A stretch of 64,000 nt of DNA. It comes from Deltaproteobacteria bacterium. GTDB lineage: Bacteria > Desulfobacterota > Syntrophia > Syntrophales > UBA2210. The DNA lies in the NCBI GenBank assembly GCA_016933965.1, contig JAFGTS010000029.1, forward strand, positions 1 to 64,000, read 5' to 3'. Each line of letters opens with the position of its first letter. Positions within the stretch are counted from its first letter, which is position 1. Both the position numbers and the translations under genes were made by a program. The notes under the pieces are model-generated. The model ran no database searches. It saw nothing but the letters and a program-made list of their open reading frames with translations, and was not told the origin of the DNA. Of this stretch, positions 62,999-64,000 are shown in pieces.

Positions 62999-64000
62999 TT
63001 ATTGCATCCTGCTGGCATAGAGAGGGAACCGTTCACAGAGCTCCCTTACGCTACCCCGTACCCGCCCGATCAGCGACTCGTTCTCCACGTCGTTGATGAT
63101 CGACGCGATGAGCCCCGCGATGATCCGCATATCGTCTTCCTTCATGCCGCGTGTGGTGAGTGCCGGGGTCCCGAGGCGGATCCCGCTGGTGATCATGGGA
63201 CTCTTCGTGTCGAAGGGGATGCCGTTCTTGTTGGTGGTGATGCCGGCACGGTCCAGGGCGGCTTCGACATCCCTGCCCGTCAGCCCCTTGTCGGTCAGGT
63301 CGATCAGCATCAGGTGGTTGTCGGTGCCTCCCGACACGAGGCGGATCCCCGCTTCCATGAGGCCATCGGCGAGGGCGGCTGCGTTTTTCACTATCTGTTT
63401 CTGATACTCCTTGAATTCAGGCTGCAGGGCTTCCTTGAAAGCGACGGCCTTGGCCGCGATGATGTGCATCAGGGGGCCTCCCTGGCTTCCCGGAAAGACG
63501 CGGCTGTTCAGCACCTTGGCATGGTCCTCCGTGCACATGATCATGCCGCCCCGGGGACCGCGGAGGGTCTTGTGAGTCGTCGTCGTGACGAATTCGCAGA
63601 CGGGGACCGGCGAAGGATGAAGACCGGCGGTGACGAGGCCGGCGATATGGGCGATGTCCGCCATGATGACGGCGCCCGTCATATCGGCTATTTCCCTGAA
63701 TTTTTCAAAGTCGATGGTCCGCGGATAGGCACTGGCCCCGACGACGATGAGTTTCGGCTTGTGCTTCCGGGCCTGGTCTTCCACCTCGTTGAAGTCGATC
63801 GTCTCCGTTTCCCGGTCGACCCCGTAGGCGACGATATTGTACAGACGGCCGGAAAAGTTGACGGGGCTGCCGTGGGTCAGGTGACCGCCGTGTGAAAGAT
63901 TCATGCCCAGTACCGTGTCTCCCGGCGCGAGAACGGCGAAATAGACCGCCATGTTCGCCTGGGAACCGGAATGGGGCTGAACGTTCACGTGATCGGCGCC
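62999..64000 (-). CDS. glyA: Serine hydroxymethyltransferase, 5' end outside the window
   Basis: The C-terminal ~333 residues are present; about 80-90 N-terminal residues lie beyond 64000. [52 protein letters not shown] and the PLP lysine in [14 protein letters not shown] identify it. Interconverts serine and glycine with tetrahydrofolate. It probably heads the transcript that continues into the deaminase gene 72 bp on. Confidence 0.95.
   Translation of the reverse strand, partial: GADHVNVQPHSGSQANMAVYFAVLAPGDTVLGMNLSHGGHLTHGSPVNFSGRLYNIVAYGVDRETETIDFNEVEDQARKHKPKLIVVGASAYPRTIDFEKFREIADMTGAVIMADIAHIAGLVTAGLHPSPVPVCEFVTTTTHKTLRGPRGGMIMCTEDHAKVLNSRVFPGSQGGPLMHIIAAKAVAFKEALQPEFKEYQKQIVKNAAALADGLMEAGIRLVSGGTDNHLMLIDLTDKGLTGRDVEAALDRAGITTNKNGIPFDTKSPMITSGIRLGTPALTTRGMKEDDMRIIAGLIASIINDVENESLIGRVRGSVRELCERFPLYASRMQ

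Overview
The window looks like a chromosomal segment of an anaerobic deltaproteobacterium (Desulfobacterota, Syntrophales or Syntrophobacterales type). This rests on a glycyl-radical fumarate-addition cluster, sigma-54 regulators, ETF/acyl-CoA dehydrogenase genes, tandem COG1033 exporters, and housekeeping genes (leuS, rpsT, lptE, nusB, ribE/ribBA/ribH, nrdR, glyA) in a moderately GC-rich background. No tRNA, rRNA, CRISPR array or insertion sequence was seen.

Layout. 1-13.6 kb: a palindromic repeat, two MMPL exporters, an exported flavodoxin-like lipoprotein, a 56-residue secreted peptide, a PAS histidine kinase with a small membrane partner, an SfsA-DUF123 fusion, a lipoprotein, a rhomboid protease and a TraB-family protein. 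13.8-32.7 kb: an RlmD-type methyltransferase, a PAS/sigma-54 activator with a consensus sigma-70 promoter, and then the main catabolic operon behind a near-perfect -24/-12 promoter with an IHF site and upstream palindromes. 32.8-35.2 kb: an ECF sigma operon. 35.2-38.8 kb: acyl-CoA dehydrogenase, EtfB and an unusual EtfA-XRE-cupin fusion. 39-42.9 kb: polyamine ABC transporter potABCD. 43-47 kb: NUDIX, SDR, and a TPM/nucleotidyltransferase/LemA operon. 47-64 kb: rpsT, lptE, leuS, an NtrC-type two-component system, trkAH, a stand-alone M17 N-domain, and the nusB-rib-nrdR-dCMP deaminase-glyA block.

The operon at 17.4-32.7 kb encodes a near-complete route for activation by fumarate addition. It has a BssA/AssA-type glycyl-radical synthase with both small Fe-S subunits and its radical-SAM activase, an acyl-CoA ligase, a two-subunit B12-dependent carbon-skeleton mutase, a YgfG/ScpB-like malonyl-CoA decarboxylase and a biotin-type carboxyltransferase. 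Ligase, mutase and decarboxylase together fit the alkylsuccinate (n-alkane) route better than the toluene route, because no BbsEF CoA-transferase or benzylsuccinyl-CoA genes are present. An MmgE/PrpD protein, which is not a standard member of these operons as far as I know, may be an epimerase or hydratase. A MoxR ATPase and a metallopeptidase-VWA protein probably serve maturation.

The most striking observation is in this operon. Between the beta subunit and the MoxR gene lies a 205-codon frame (25387-26004) encoding two homologous zinc ribbons, interrupted by two in-frame TGA codons. Each TGA is followed within a few bases by almost the same hairpin. I read this as a possible recoded protein (selenocysteine or other readthrough), with pseudogenisation as the main alternative. 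Other items worth attention are a shared ECF promoter 26 kb apart, duplicated CBM48-like domains behind the anti-sigma factor, and the EtfA-regulator fusion.
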